From Micromonospora globbae (lineage in GTDB: Bacteria > Actinomycetota > Actinomycetes > Mycobacteriales > Micromonosporaceae), in contig NZ_RAQQ01000010.1 of the NCBI RefSeq assembly GCF_003610785.1, forward strand, positions 186,001-250,000: a DNA stretch of 64,000 nucleotides. The letters are read 5' to 3'. The notes below the pieces were generated by a model that saw only the letters and a list, made by a program, of their open reading frames with translations, did not search any database and was not told the origin of the DNA. A program made the position numbers and the translations under genes. Position 1 is the stretch's first letter. Each line of letters opens with the position of its first letter. This document shows, piece by piece, positions 39,068 to 47,170 of the stretch.

Positions 39068-39850
39068 TCAGAGCGCGTGCCCGCCGGCCACCTGGAGGAC
39101 CCGCCCGGTGATCCACCGGGCCTGGCGGGAGGCCAGGAACACGACGGCGTCGGCGATGTCGTCCGGATCCCCGACGCGGCCCATCGGCACGAGGTCGGCG
39201 ACCCGCGCGGCGAGGTCGTGGCTCATCCATCCGGTCTGCACCGGCCCCGGGGCCACCGCGTTGACCCTGATGCCGCGCCGGGCGAGGTCGAGCGCGGTGG
39301 CGCGGGTGATCGCCTCCAGGGCCGCCTTGGACGTGCCGTAGCCGACCTGGCCCGGGAAGGCACGCGCCGCGTCGGTGCTGATGTTGACGACGCACGGCGC
39401 CTCCCCGCCGGTGTGCCGACGGGCGACCTCCGCGATCAGGAGTGCCGGAGCGATCGCGTTGACCCGGTAGTGGCGTTCGAGGGAGCCGAGGCTCAGCTCG
39501 TCGATCGTGTCCGGCGCCTCGCAGTGCGCCGCGTTGTTGACCAGGACGTCCACGGATCCGGCGCGGGCGACGACCGCGCCGACCAACTCGCGTGCCGCCT
39601 CGGGTGCGGTGAGGTCGGCGCTCACGGCGAAGGCGCCGTTGCCGAGTTCCCGCGCGAGGCGGTCGGCGTCCTCGACGGCCGGGGTGACGTGCGCCCACTC
39701 CGTCCCGGCCGGGGCGGGCGGGTCCTGGGCCAGGTAGTGGATCGCGACCCGTGCGCCCTGCCGGGCGAAGGCCCTGCTGATGGCCGCGCCGATGTTGCCC
39801 GCACCTCCCGTGACGAGCACCGTCCTGCCGGCGAGCCCCGGATCGATCAC
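39068..39850 (-). CDS. SDR-family NAD(P)-dependent oxidoreductase
   Basis: 260 residues from GTG at 39850, with AGGAGG upstream. Cofactor motif TGGAGNIG near residues 14-21, NNAA in LVNNAAHCE, catalytic Ser in VVNISTDAA, Tyr-Lys in GYGTSKAAL, and an RVNAVAPGPVQTGW motif are the hallmarks of classical SDRs (FabG-like). FLASRQARWITGRVLQVAGG near the end is typical of 3-oxoacyl reductase-like members. The G-G-A-G-N-I-G loop favours NADP(H). It is divergent from a small lipoprotein gene. Substrate unknown. Confidence 0.9.
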   Translation of the reverse strand: MIDPGLAGRTVLVTGGAGNIGAAISRAFARQGARVAIHYLAQDPPAPAGTEWAHVTPAVEDADRLARELGNGAFAVSADLTAPEAARELVGAVVARAGSVDVLVNNAAHCEAPDTIDELSLGSLERHYRVNAIAPALLIAEVARRHTGGEAPCVVNISTDAARAFPGQVGYGTSKAALEAITRATALDLARRGIRVNAVAPGPVQTGWMSHDLAARVADLVPMGRVGDPDDIADAVVFLASRQARWITGRVLQVAGGHAL

Positions 39851-40065
39851 CGCCACCCTCCTGACGTGCCTGCGGCACAGGGCCGCGCGACCGTGGTCCG
39901 CCGACACCCTAGGGGGCGGCCCGCCGTCGGGCGACCTGATTCGGACGCCGGCCGCCTCCGCCGCGGACCGGACTCGCGAAGGTCGGCGTGGCCCTCGGCC
40001 GGCCGACTCGGGAACGTCGACCCGCGACTGTCGCTCCCGGCGCCGCCGGCTGGGAGGATCGGCGC

Positions 40066-40635
40066 GTGTGGTCCCGAACGTTCCCACGGCTCGCGCTGGC
40101 CGCCGGCCTCCTGGCGGCGGCGCCGGCCTGCACCACCCAGGACCGGGGGGCGGCCCCCGACGCGTCCGCTCCGGTCCGGCCGGTGGTCTCGCCGCTGCCT
40201 CCGCTGCCGCCTGAAGGGCTGCGCCTGTCATGCGGGGACGCGATCCCGGGCACGGCGCCGCCGCCGGGGTACCGCACGGTCGCCGGAGCGGTCGCCGTGC
40301 CCACCGCCGTCCTCGGATACGACCGGTCGCCCGACGGTCCGGAGCCGGCGTGGTGGTTCGCCAAGTGGGGGCTGTACGTCCGCGCCGGAGCGGCCGCCGA
40401 GGTGCGGGTGGCACCCGGGTGGGCGGGCCGAGCGCGCATCGGATGGGGCCGGGACGCCATGCCCGCGGAGACGGTGCAGGTGGGGCCGTGCCCCGCCGCG
40501 TCGGCCACGTGGCTGGTCTTCACCGGCGGGACGTGGGTGTCGGATCCGTCGTGCGTCCCGCTCGTCGTCGACTCCGGAGGGCAGCGGGTCGACGTGCCGG
40601 TCGCCGTCGGTACGCCGTGCGCGGGGCCGCGCTGA
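40066..40635 (+). CDS. Small exported (lipo)protein of unknown function
   Basis: 189 residues from GTG at 40066 (GGGAGG 8-9 nt upstream). An N-terminal signal with LALAAGLLAAAPAC gives a weak lipobox; a Sec signal is equally possible. A Pro-rich stretch follows (VSPLPPLPP), then a beta-rich domain with Cys residues near positions 55, 141, 162 and 183 that could form two disulfides, and repeated W/G motifs (WWFAKWGLYV, GWGRDAMP). No known family recognised. It is convergent with the Ntn-hydrolase gene and divergent from the SDR. Confidence 0.65.
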   Translation: MWSRTFPRLALAAGLLAAAPACTTQDRGAAPDASAPVRPVVSPLPPLPPEGLRLSCGDAIPGTAPPPGYRTVAGAVAVPTAVLGYDRSPDGPEPAWWFAKWGLYVRAGAAAEVRVAPGWAGRARIGWGRDAMPAETVQVGPCPAASATWLVFTGGTWVSDPSCVPLVVDSGGQRVDVPVAVGTPCAGPR

Positions 40636-40754
40636 CAGGGGCGCACCTCGTGCCCCCACGCTGGGGCCCGGCCCCCGCCGTGGCCGCCGTCGCGCCCGCG
40701 GCAGTGCGGCCGGACCCCGTCGTCCGAGGCCCGGCCGGGCTGCCCGCGCGCCGG

Positions 40755-42998
40755 TCACTGGCCCGGCTTGTACCTCCGCTCTATGTGGCCCTTCAGGTCC
40801 TCCGGGTAGAAGTAGACGGGGCGCAGGTCGCCGTTGGCGTACCGTTCGGCCTGGTCGTTGAAGTGCGGCGAGTCGGGGTGCCCGCTCGCGCCTCCGGCCG
40901 TCACCGCCCAGGCGCGCAGCCGCGGCCCGAACTCGACGACCGCCACGAAGCTGTTGCCGCTGGTGCCGTAGTAGCGCTTCGTGCCCGGGTAGCGGCGCGC
41001 GCCGAACGAGGCGAGCGAACCCCACTGCGCGGAGGTGAAGGGCACCGGGATGCTGGGCTTGGCGTCGTCGAAGGTCTGGGTGATCGCGCCGTCGTTGCGC
41101 TGGAAGCGGTTGATCTCGCCCCACGGCACCTGCCAGCTGCCGAAGTCCTGGGTAAGCCGGTTCGTTGCCTCCGCGAGGGCGGTGAGCCGCTGCGGGTCGG
41201 TGGCGCGTTCGGCCAGGTAGTCCCACATGGACATGCCGGCGTCCCGGGCCGCCTGCGCCAGGGGCGCCCACAGCGCCTCACCCCAGAACACGGCCAGGGA
41301 CGTCGCGGTCGACTCCGCGCTCCAGCGGTGGTCCCAGTCGCGGAGCAGGCCGACCGGGCCGGCGAGTGCCGACTTCTGCGGGTCGTCGTCGGGCAGCTTG
41401 TCCCATGCCGCGACCAGTTGCGGCACGAGCCGGGCGAACGCCGTGAGGTACCGGTCGAAGGCCGCCTCGATCAGCGTCTGGGGGGTGAAGTCGGTGCGGG
41501 CGCTGAGCACCCGGATCGCCTGCGGGCCGCGCGGGTTCTCCCCCGCCTGGTCGAAGTAGCGCGGGTAGTCCTCCGCCCGGGGGCTGTCCGGGCCGGCGGC
41601 GGTCCACGGCCAGTTGTTCGTGTTGAACGTCCAGCCGTTCCTCGGGTTCACCACCTGAGGGAGGCTCCGCAGGGTGTGCAGCCCGTGCCAGTCGGTCTCC
41701 GGGTCGCTGCCGTCGACGGGCTTGCGGTAGTCGAAGCGGTCCTCGCGTACGGGCATGAACTGCGGCACCAGGAACGCGATCTCACCCTTCGCGCTCGCGA
41801 ACAGGGTGTTGTTCGAGCTGTTGGCCTTGAGCCCCGCCACGGCGATGTAGCTCGCGTAGTCGCGCGTCTTGGTGCGCAGGAAGCTCTGTTGCAGCGCCTC
41901 GACGGGCCGGTTCATGAGGGCGAACGCGATCCACTTGCCGTCGGCCTCCCGCACGATGGGCCCGTGGTGGGTGGCGTACGTCGTGAACCGCCGGCGCGCC
42001 AGCCCGCCCTCGGCCGTACGGTAGGACAGCGTGATCGTCTTCGTGGTCACGGGCCGCAGCCGCGTGCCGTACCGGTAGGAGCGGCGGCCGTCCGGCCCGG
42101 TCACGATCGTCTCGGCGAACTCGTCGACGTTGTCGACGCCGCTGGACGTGTGCATCCATCCGGTGTGGGCGTTGAAGCCCTGGTAGATGAAGAACTGGCC
42201 CCAGGTGGCCGCGCCGTAGACGTCGAGCCCCTCGCCGCTGGTCACGTGCTGCTCGGAGCGGAAGAAGAAGCTGGTGTGCGGGTTGATCAGCAGCAGCGCG
42301 TGGCCGTCGCGGGTGTGGCTGGGCGCGATGGCCATGCCGTTGGAGCCGCTGGGCTCGCGGAACAGCAACCCGCGTTCCTCGTCGGTCATCGGCGCCGAAC
42401 GCCCCTCGTAGAACGCCTGGAGCTGGCTGAGCGGCACCCGCTCGATGTCGCCGCCGATGCTGCCCTCGGAGAAGCTCAGCGGCATCCACGGCTCGAACCG
42501 CGTGATGACGCGCGGGCGCACCTCGGGGTGGGTCGCGAGGTAGTAGTTGAGGCCGTCCGCCCAGGCCTGCATGAGCTTCCGCAGCCAGGCGGGGCAGGCG
42601 GCGTAGTACCTCTTCAGGGTCTCGGGGTCGATGAACAGCCGCTGGCGCAGGTCCTGCCAGATCGCGCTCTCGCCCTCGGCCTCGGCGAGACGGCCGAGGC
42701 TCACCAGGTAGTTGCGCTCGATCCGGTTGAAGTCGTCCTCGGCCTGGGCGTACATCATCCCGAACACGGCGTCGGCGTCCGTCCTGCCGGTCACGTGCGG
42801 GATGCCCCAGTCGTCGCGGGTGATCGTCACGTGTGCCGCCTGCCGGCGCCAGCGGGCGAGATCGGAACCGCCCTTCCCGGCCGCGGTCGCGCCGCCGGTC
42901 GGCAGTCCCGCCGCGACGGCGGCGGCGCCGGCGGCCAGTCCGGCCGCGCCGCCCAGGATGCGGCGCCGGCTCAGCCCGTCGTTCTGCGCGTGGTCCAT
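40755..42998 (-). CDS. Tat-exported penicillin-acylase-type Ntn hydrolase
   Basis: 747 residues from ATG at 42998. The N-terminus has a Tat motif SRRRILGG (residues 10-17) and a hydrophobic segment to about residue 40. The alpha chain carries VTITRDDWGIPHV and FGMMYAQAEDDFNRIE, typical of S45 acylases. The predicted autocatalytic cut is before S219 in EPSG|SNGMAIAPS; downstream LLLINPHTSFFF and a GFNAHTGWMHTSS segment match the oxyanion and beta-chain core. Family members hydrolyse beta-lactams, acyl-homoserine lactones, echinocandins (aculeacin acylase) or acylated siderophores. The Tat signal and the M20 amidohydrolase 950 bp away, divergent, suggest a shared role in deacylating N-acyl compounds outside the cell (inference). 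Confidence 0.88.
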   Translation of the reverse strand: MDHAQNDGLSRRRILGGAAGLAAGAAAVAAGLPTGGATAAGKGGSDLARWRRQAAHVTITRDDWGIPHVTGRTDADAVFGMMYAQAEDDFNRIERNYLVSLGRLAEAEGESAIWQDLRQRLFIDPETLKRYYAACPAWLRKLMQAWADGLNYYLATHPEVRPRVITRFEPWMPLSFSEGSIGGDIERVPLSQLQAFYEGRSAPMTDEERGLLFREPSGSNGMAIAPSHTRDGHALLLINPHTSFFFRSEQHVTSGEGLDVYGAATWGQFFIYQGFNAHTGWMHTSSGVDNVDEFAETIVTGPDGRRSYRYGTRLRPVTTKTITLSYRTAEGGLARRRFTTYATHHGPIVREADGKWIAFALMNRPVEALQQSFLRTKTRDYASYIAVAGLKANSSNNTLFASAKGEIAFLVPQFMPVREDRFDYRKPVDGSDPETDWHGLHTLRSLPQVVNPRNGWTFNTNNWPWTAAGPDSPRAEDYPRYFDQAGENPRGPQAIRVLSARTDFTPQTLIEAAFDRYLTAFARLVPQLVAAWDKLPDDDPQKSALAGPVGLLRDWDHRWSAESTATSLAVFWGEALWAPLAQAARDAGMSMWDYLAERATDPQRLTALAEATNRLTQDFGSWQVPWGEINRFQRNDGAITQTFDDAKPSIPVPFTSAQWGSLASFGARRYPGTKRYYGTSGNSFVAVVEFGPRLRAWAVTAGGASGHPDSPHFNDQAERYANGDLRPVYFYPEDLKGHIERRYKPGQ

Positions 42999-43540
42999 GG
43001 GGGTGGTCCACCTTTCTCGAAAGGGACGGTGCGGTGGTGGGGCGATCCGGGTGGATCGGCTCGTGGCATCCGCGGGGCCGGCGCCCGAGGCGTCTCGGCG
43101 ACTGCCGGTTCGCGGACTCCGAGCACTGCGGCCTGTCCCTACCGGACGGACCCGGCGGTGCCGGTCGCGCGTGGGTGAGGTGCGCCGGAGGCGCCGGCGC
43201 AGGGTCGGGCGGCGGCGCGGTGCCCGCCGTTCGGCCAGGGGACGACAACGATCATCGCCACCTCCCCGACCACTCGGTGATCAACCCGCTCCGACATGAC
43301 TACCACTCGTGGGGCGGACGGGCAATAGAGATCAACAGATATTCGCCCTGATCGCAGGCCGGGTCACGGCCGGCGCGCGTGATCGCTCCGCGACACGAGG
43401 GGCGGGCGGCGGAGCCAGGCGACCAGCACGGCGGCGGCCAGGTACGCCCGCGCGGCCACGCGGCCACCGCCGTGCGGGTTCACGACCGGATACGCATTGG
43501 CGTCGGTAATAATCTTTTACGGGCAACCATGGGATGAGGG
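42999..43540. other. Intergenic region before the glycine riboswitch
   Basis: About 540 bp between the Ntn-hydrolase start and the riboswitch promoter. It is less GC-biased than flanking genes, especially around 43260-43340, and must hold the acylase promoter. Short frames lack a consistent GC3 signal, so I call no gene here. Confidence 0.4.
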
Positions 43541-43570
43541 TTGACATCCGCGGGCCCTGTTGGTTTGGAT
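43541..43570 (+). promoter_or_regulatory. Promoter of the glycine-riboswitch transcript
   Basis: TTGACA at 43541-43546 and TTGGAT at 43565-43570 with an 18-nt spacer. The expected start, about 43577, is roughly 11 nt before the first aptamer helix. Confidence 0.65.
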
Positions 43571-43587
43571 CGACACTAGCCGTTTGA

Positions 43588-43770
43588 GGAGCTGCAGGAG
43601 AGTCCTCCCTCTGGCCAAGGGAGGCGCCGAAGGAGCAACTTCCCGGAATCTCTCAGGCCCAGGTACTGCAGTTCCGAGGCGCCACTGGAGAGCAGCGGCG
43701 TATGCCGCTCACCGAAGGGGGAAGCCAGCGCGAGCTGGTGACACTCTCAGGTAAACAGACAGTGGGGACG
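43588..43770 (+). ncRNA. Tandem glycine riboswitch (two aptamers)
   Basis: Both aptamers show the conserved glycine-riboswitch core. Aptamer 1 (about 43591-43672): CTGCA closing helix, GGAGAG, a 7-bp hairpin CCTCCCT/AGGGAGG, GCCGAAGGAGCAA, then ATCTCTCAGGC. Aptamer 2 (about 43682-43767): GGAGAG, hairpin, CACCGAAGGGGGAA, a GCCAGC/GCTGGT helix, then ACTCTCAGGTAAACAGACAG. The two are joined by a short linker, as in classical cooperative gcvT elements. The regulated gene, 180 nt downstream, is an M20 amidohydrolase rather than a glycine-cleavage gene. No obvious terminator was seen in the 180-nt expression platform, so control may be translational or through Rho. Confidence 0.92.
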
Positions 43771-43950
43771 GTGGGCGCCCGTTGCGTCCAATCGACAGTC
43801 GGCTCAACGTCATGCCCTTTTCCGTCGACCCCCAATGTGTCACTCCTCCGCGGGATCCTCCATTTCGGATTGCCCGTTGCTCACCATTTCGGCATGCCGA
43901 CGACCCGCTGTCACTGTCCGGTTGATCAGCTTCTGGTCGAGGAGAGCAAC

Positions 43951-45699
43951 GTGTGTGAAACCGATCATCTCGATTCGTCCGGGTACAGCCGTCGCGATCT
44001 GCTCGGGCTCCTCGGCGCCGCCGGCGCCGGGCTCGCGGTCGCTCCCATCCTGACGTCGGACCCGGCCCTGGCCGCCGCGTCGGATCTCGCGCTCGACCCC
44101 GCGACGATGCCGGCCGATCCCGTGAACTACGAGGCGCCGACGGGTCTGGCCGTCGACTCACAGGCGAAGGACGCGGCCCTCTCGTGGATCGACCGCGAGT
44201 CCGACCGCATCATCGGCCTGAACGACCGGATCTGGGAGTACGCGGAGCCCTCCCTGGCCGAGTGGAACTCGTCGTGGGCCGAGGCGCAGTTCCTGAAGGC
44301 GAACGGCTTCACGATCGAGTGGGGGTCGGGCGGCATGCCCACCGCGTTCGTGGCGACGTTCAGCAACGGCACCGGCAAGCCGGTGATCGGCTTCAGCGGT
44401 GAGTACGACGCGCTGCCGGGGCTGTCGCAGGAGAAGTCCAACCCGCAGCACTCCCCGCTCATCTACCACCACGACCCCTACTCGCCCACGTACGGCTTCG
44501 GCCACGGCTGCGGGCACTGCGCGCTGGGCGCCGCGGCGGCCGGCGCGGCGGTGGCGACCGCGAAGGCGATGAAGGCCCGCAACCTCGACGGCACCATCAA
44601 GTTCTTCGGCTCCACGGCCGAGGAGCAGCTGGTCGGCAAGTCGGTCGCCGTGAAGGCGGGCGTCTACCGGGGCCTGGACGCCTTCGTCGACTGGCACCCG
44701 GCCACCGGCAACAGCACCAGCTGGGGCTCGGGCAACGCGATGTACAGCGTCGCGTTCCAGTTCCTGGGCACGGACGGCCACGGCGGCTCCCCGTTGAGCA
44801 CCCGCTCCACCCAGGACGCGGTCACGGCGATGGCGATGCTCACCGAGTTCCTGCGGGAGAGCGACATGGCCCACACCGCCCGCATGCACCACGCCATCCG
44901 CCAGACCGGGCAGGCGCCGAACGTCTTCCCGACGCTGTCGAGCATCTGGTACTACGCGCGGGAGGGCAGCCCGGCCCGCGCCAAGATCCTCATGGACAAG
45001 ATCGTCAAGTGTGCCGAGGCGGCCGCCCTGGCCACCGGCACCCGCATGCAGTACCGCATTATGGGCGGCGTCTGGAACAAGCTCGGCAACAAGCGCGGCG
45101 CCGAGTTGATGTACGCCAACATGACGCAGGTCGGCGCGCCGACGTTCTCGGAGGCCGACCAGCGCTTCGGCAAGGCGTTGCAGAGGTCGAACGGGTCGGC
45201 GGAGACCGGCTTCTCCTCCACGATCAGTGAGCTCCGGCCCCCGGCGCCGGTGTTCATGGGCGGCGGCTCCACCGACGTCGCCGACATCAGCTGGCAGGTG
45301 CCCACCATCTCCATGGGCACCGCCCACCAGCCCGGCGGCACGAAGAACCACTCGTGGCACCACACCGCCACGGCGGCGTCGCACGCCGGGCACGTCTCCA
45401 TGCTGGCCGCCGCCAAGTACCTGGCCGCCACCACCGTCGACCTGCTGACCCAGCCGACGGTCATCGCCGAGATGAAGGAGGAGTTCGAGCGGCGTACGGC
45501 GAAGATCAAGTGGAAGAGCATGCTGCCGAACGACTACGAGCTGCCCCTGTACGAGCCGCCGAAGTGGTTCCTGGAGCGGACCCGGCAGTCCTGGCCGCCG
45601 CGCGGGGTCACCTGGCCGCCCCGGCGGGTCGTCTCCACCGAGACCGCCCCTGACCTCGGGCCGAGCCTGCCGCCGTCGAACCTGCCGCCGCTGGAGTAG
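43951..45699 (+). CDS. Tat-exported M20-family amidohydrolase (AbgB/hippurate-hydrolase-like)
   Basis: 582 residues from GTG at 43951 with AGGAGA 7 nt upstream; frames extending further upstream run into the riboswitch. The Tat signal SRRDLLGLLG is near residues 13-22. M20 motifs: GFSGEYDALPG (metal-binding Glu/Asp region), GHGCGHCALGAAA (His-Cys-Gly-His), GSTAEEQLVGK (general base Glu pair), DAFVDWHPA and a C-terminal NHSWHHT. The closest pattern is the M20D/AbgB group that cleaves aminobenzoyl-glutamate and aryl-acylated amino acids. With a glycine riboswitch in front, hydrolysis of an N-acyl-glycine (for example hippurate) releasing glycine is a testable hypothesis. A long C-terminal Pro/Trp tail follows the fold. 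Confidence 0.87.
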   Translation: MCETDHLDSSGYSRRDLLGLLGAAGAGLAVAPILTSDPALAAASDLALDPATMPADPVNYEAPTGLAVDSQAKDAALSWIDRESDRIIGLNDRIWEYAEPSLAEWNSSWAEAQFLKANGFTIEWGSGGMPTAFVATFSNGTGKPVIGFSGEYDALPGLSQEKSNPQHSPLIYHHDPYSPTYGFGHGCGHCALGAAAAGAAVATAKAMKARNLDGTIKFFGSTAEEQLVGKSVAVKAGVYRGLDAFVDWHPATGNSTSWGSGNAMYSVAFQFLGTDGHGGSPLSTRSTQDAVTAMAMLTEFLRESDMAHTARMHHAIRQTGQAPNVFPTLSSIWYYAREGSPARAKILMDKIVKCAEAAALATGTRMQYRIMGGVWNKLGNKRGAELMYANMTQVGAPTFSEADQRFGKALQRSNGSAETGFSSTISELRPPAPVFMGGGSTDVADISWQVPTISMGTAHQPGGTKNHSWHHTATAASHAGHVSMLAAAKYLAATTVDLLTQPTVIAEMKEEFERRTAKIKWKSMLPNDYELPLYEPPKWFLERTRQSWPPRGVTWPPRRVVSTETAPDLGPSLPPSNLPPLE

Positions 45700-45734
45700 C
45701 GCCGGTGGGCCCGGCGTCGCCGGGCCGGAGCACG

Positions 45735-45769
45735 GGTGTGGTGTCGGGGCGCGGCCCCGGCACCACACC
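45735..45769 (+). terminator. Hairpin terminator after the M20 gene
   Basis: 16-bp arms with one G-T pair (45735-45750 and 45754-45769) and a 3-nt loop, 35 bp after the M20 stop codon. Confidence 0.8.
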
Positions 45770-45814
45770 GCCGTGTCCGCGTCGCACGCCCTCCCGGGCG
45801 ACGTACGCCGGCCC

Positions 45815-45923
45815 GTGACGCGGGCCGGTGCTCGTCCGTGACGCGGGGCGGTGCGGGCCCGCGATGCCGGTCACCGCTCGTCCGTGCGCCGGTCGGCGGT
45901 CCGTGATGCCGGTCACCGCTCTT
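45815..45923. repeat. Imperfect direct-repeat tract
   Basis: Five imperfect copies of a 20-25 bp unit beginning CCGTGA/CGCGGG. The best pair is GATGCCGGTCACCGCTC, repeated exactly at 45863-45879 and 45905-45921. It lies between the M20 terminator and the permease start. Irregular spacing argues against CRISPR; the tract looks like decayed tandem repeats. Confidence 0.55.
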
Positions 45924-45973
45924 CTACGACGCCGGGCGGCGCCGGCTCGACGAGGATGTCTAGGGTTATGCCG

Positions 45974-47146
45974 ATGCCTTCCTCGCTGAACGCCTCGAAG
46001 ACGCGGGCCGCCCTGCGGGCCTCGGCACGCGTCTCCCTGGACATGCTGCTGGTCCTGCTGGGCACCGGGGTGGTCCTGTGGATCATGGGCCGGATGTGGT
46101 CGGTCGTCTGGCCGCTCGTGATCGCCCTGCTCCTGACCACGTTGACCTGGCCGCTGGCCCGCTTCCTGCGCCGGCACGGCTGGCGCCCGGCGCTGGCCGC
46201 GTCGACCGTGACCCTGCTGTTCCTCCTCGCCGCCGCCGGGATCGTGGTGCTCATCGCGGTGCCGGTCGCGTCGCAGTCCGGCGAGCTGGCCGACGGGGTC
46301 GTCGACGGGATCCAGCACCTGCGCGAGTGGGCCTCCGGCCCGCCGCTGAACATCGGCGACGACGAGATCAGCGAGGCGCTCGACGCCGGGGTCGCCCGTG
46401 TCCAGGACAGCGTGGGCAGCATCGTGACCGCCACGGTCACGGGTGTGGGGACGATCGTCAACGGGGTCGTCACCGCCGTCCTGGCGGTGTTCCTCATGTT
46501 CTTCTTCCTCAAGGACGGCCCCCGGTTCCTGCCCTGGCTCACCCGCCAGCTCCCCGGCCGCCTCGCCGTGGACGTGCCCACCGTGGCGGCCCGCAGCTGG
46601 GACACCCTGGGCGCGTTCGTGCGGTCCCAGGCGTTCGTCGGTCTGTTGGACGCCGTCTTCATCGGCCTCGGCCTGTGGATCGTCGGGGTGCCGCTGGTGC
46701 TGCCCCTGGCCGTGCTGACGTTCGTGGCGGCGTTCGTCCCCATCGTGGGTGCCCTGTTCGCCGGGTTCGTCGCCGTCCTCATCGCGCTGGTGTCGAACGG
46801 CCTGACCGACGCGCTCATCGTGCTCGCCATCATCGTGGCGGTGCAGCAGCTCGAAGGGAACGTCTTCCAGCCCATGGTGCAGAGCCGCGGGCTCGGCCTG
46901 CACGCGGCGGTCGTCCTGCTCGCGGTGACGCTGGGCGGCAGCCTGGCCGGCATCGTGGGCAGCCTGCTGGCGGTGCCGGCCGCCGCGCTGGTCGCCGTGA
47001 TCTGGAACTACCTGCGCGAGCAGTTGAGCGACCCGCCCGAACGGGCCGCACCGGAGCAACCGGACCCGGACCCGACCGACCCGGCCGGTGAGCCGGGCCC
47101 CGACCGCCCTGCGGCGGGCGCCACCCCGGCCGAGCAGCCCGCCTGA
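45974..47146 (+). CDS. AI-2E family (PerM/YdiK-like) permease
   Basis: 390 residues from ATG at 45974; ATGs at 45956 and 45968 are alternatives, and a TAGGGT -10-like element 7 nt upstream suggests a leaderless start at 45974. About eight membrane segments: two N-terminal helices, a long amphipathic periplasm-side region (about residues 90-200, with IQHLREWASGPP and FFFLKDGPR), and C-terminal helices with PIVGALFAGF and QQLEGNVFQPMVQ, both AI-2E transporter family signatures. The last 50 residues are an acidic Pro-rich cytoplasmic tail. Transport of signalling molecules, antiport or potassium-related roles are known in the family; the substrate here is unknown. Confidence 0.9.
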   Translation: MPSSLNASKTRAALRASARVSLDMLLVLLGTGVVLWIMGRMWSVVWPLVIALLLTTLTWPLARFLRRHGWRPALAASTVTLLFLLAAAGIVVLIAVPVASQSGELADGVVDGIQHLREWASGPPLNIGDDEISEALDAGVARVQDSVGSIVTATVTGVGTIVNGVVTAVLAVFLMFFFLKDGPRFLPWLTRQLPGRLAVDVPTVAARSWDTLGAFVRSQAFVGLLDAVFIGLGLWIVGVPLVLPLAVLTFVAAFVPIVGALFAGFVAVLIALVSNGLTDALIVLAIIVAVQQLEGNVFQPMVQSRGLGLHAAVVLLAVTLGGSLAGIVGSLLAVPAAALVAVIWNYLREQLSDPPERAAPEQPDPDPTDPAGEPGPDRPAAGATPAEQPA

Positions 47147-47170
47147 CGGCGGGGCGACCACCGGACGGGT

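Noticed and set aside
43560..43754. Short ORFs over the riboswitch.
   Set aside because: The sequence is explained by the conserved glycine aptamers and their helices; the frames have no codon bias.
45815..45923. Possible CRISPR-like array.
   Set aside because: Repeats are imperfect, spacing is irregular, there are too few units, and no cas genes are present.
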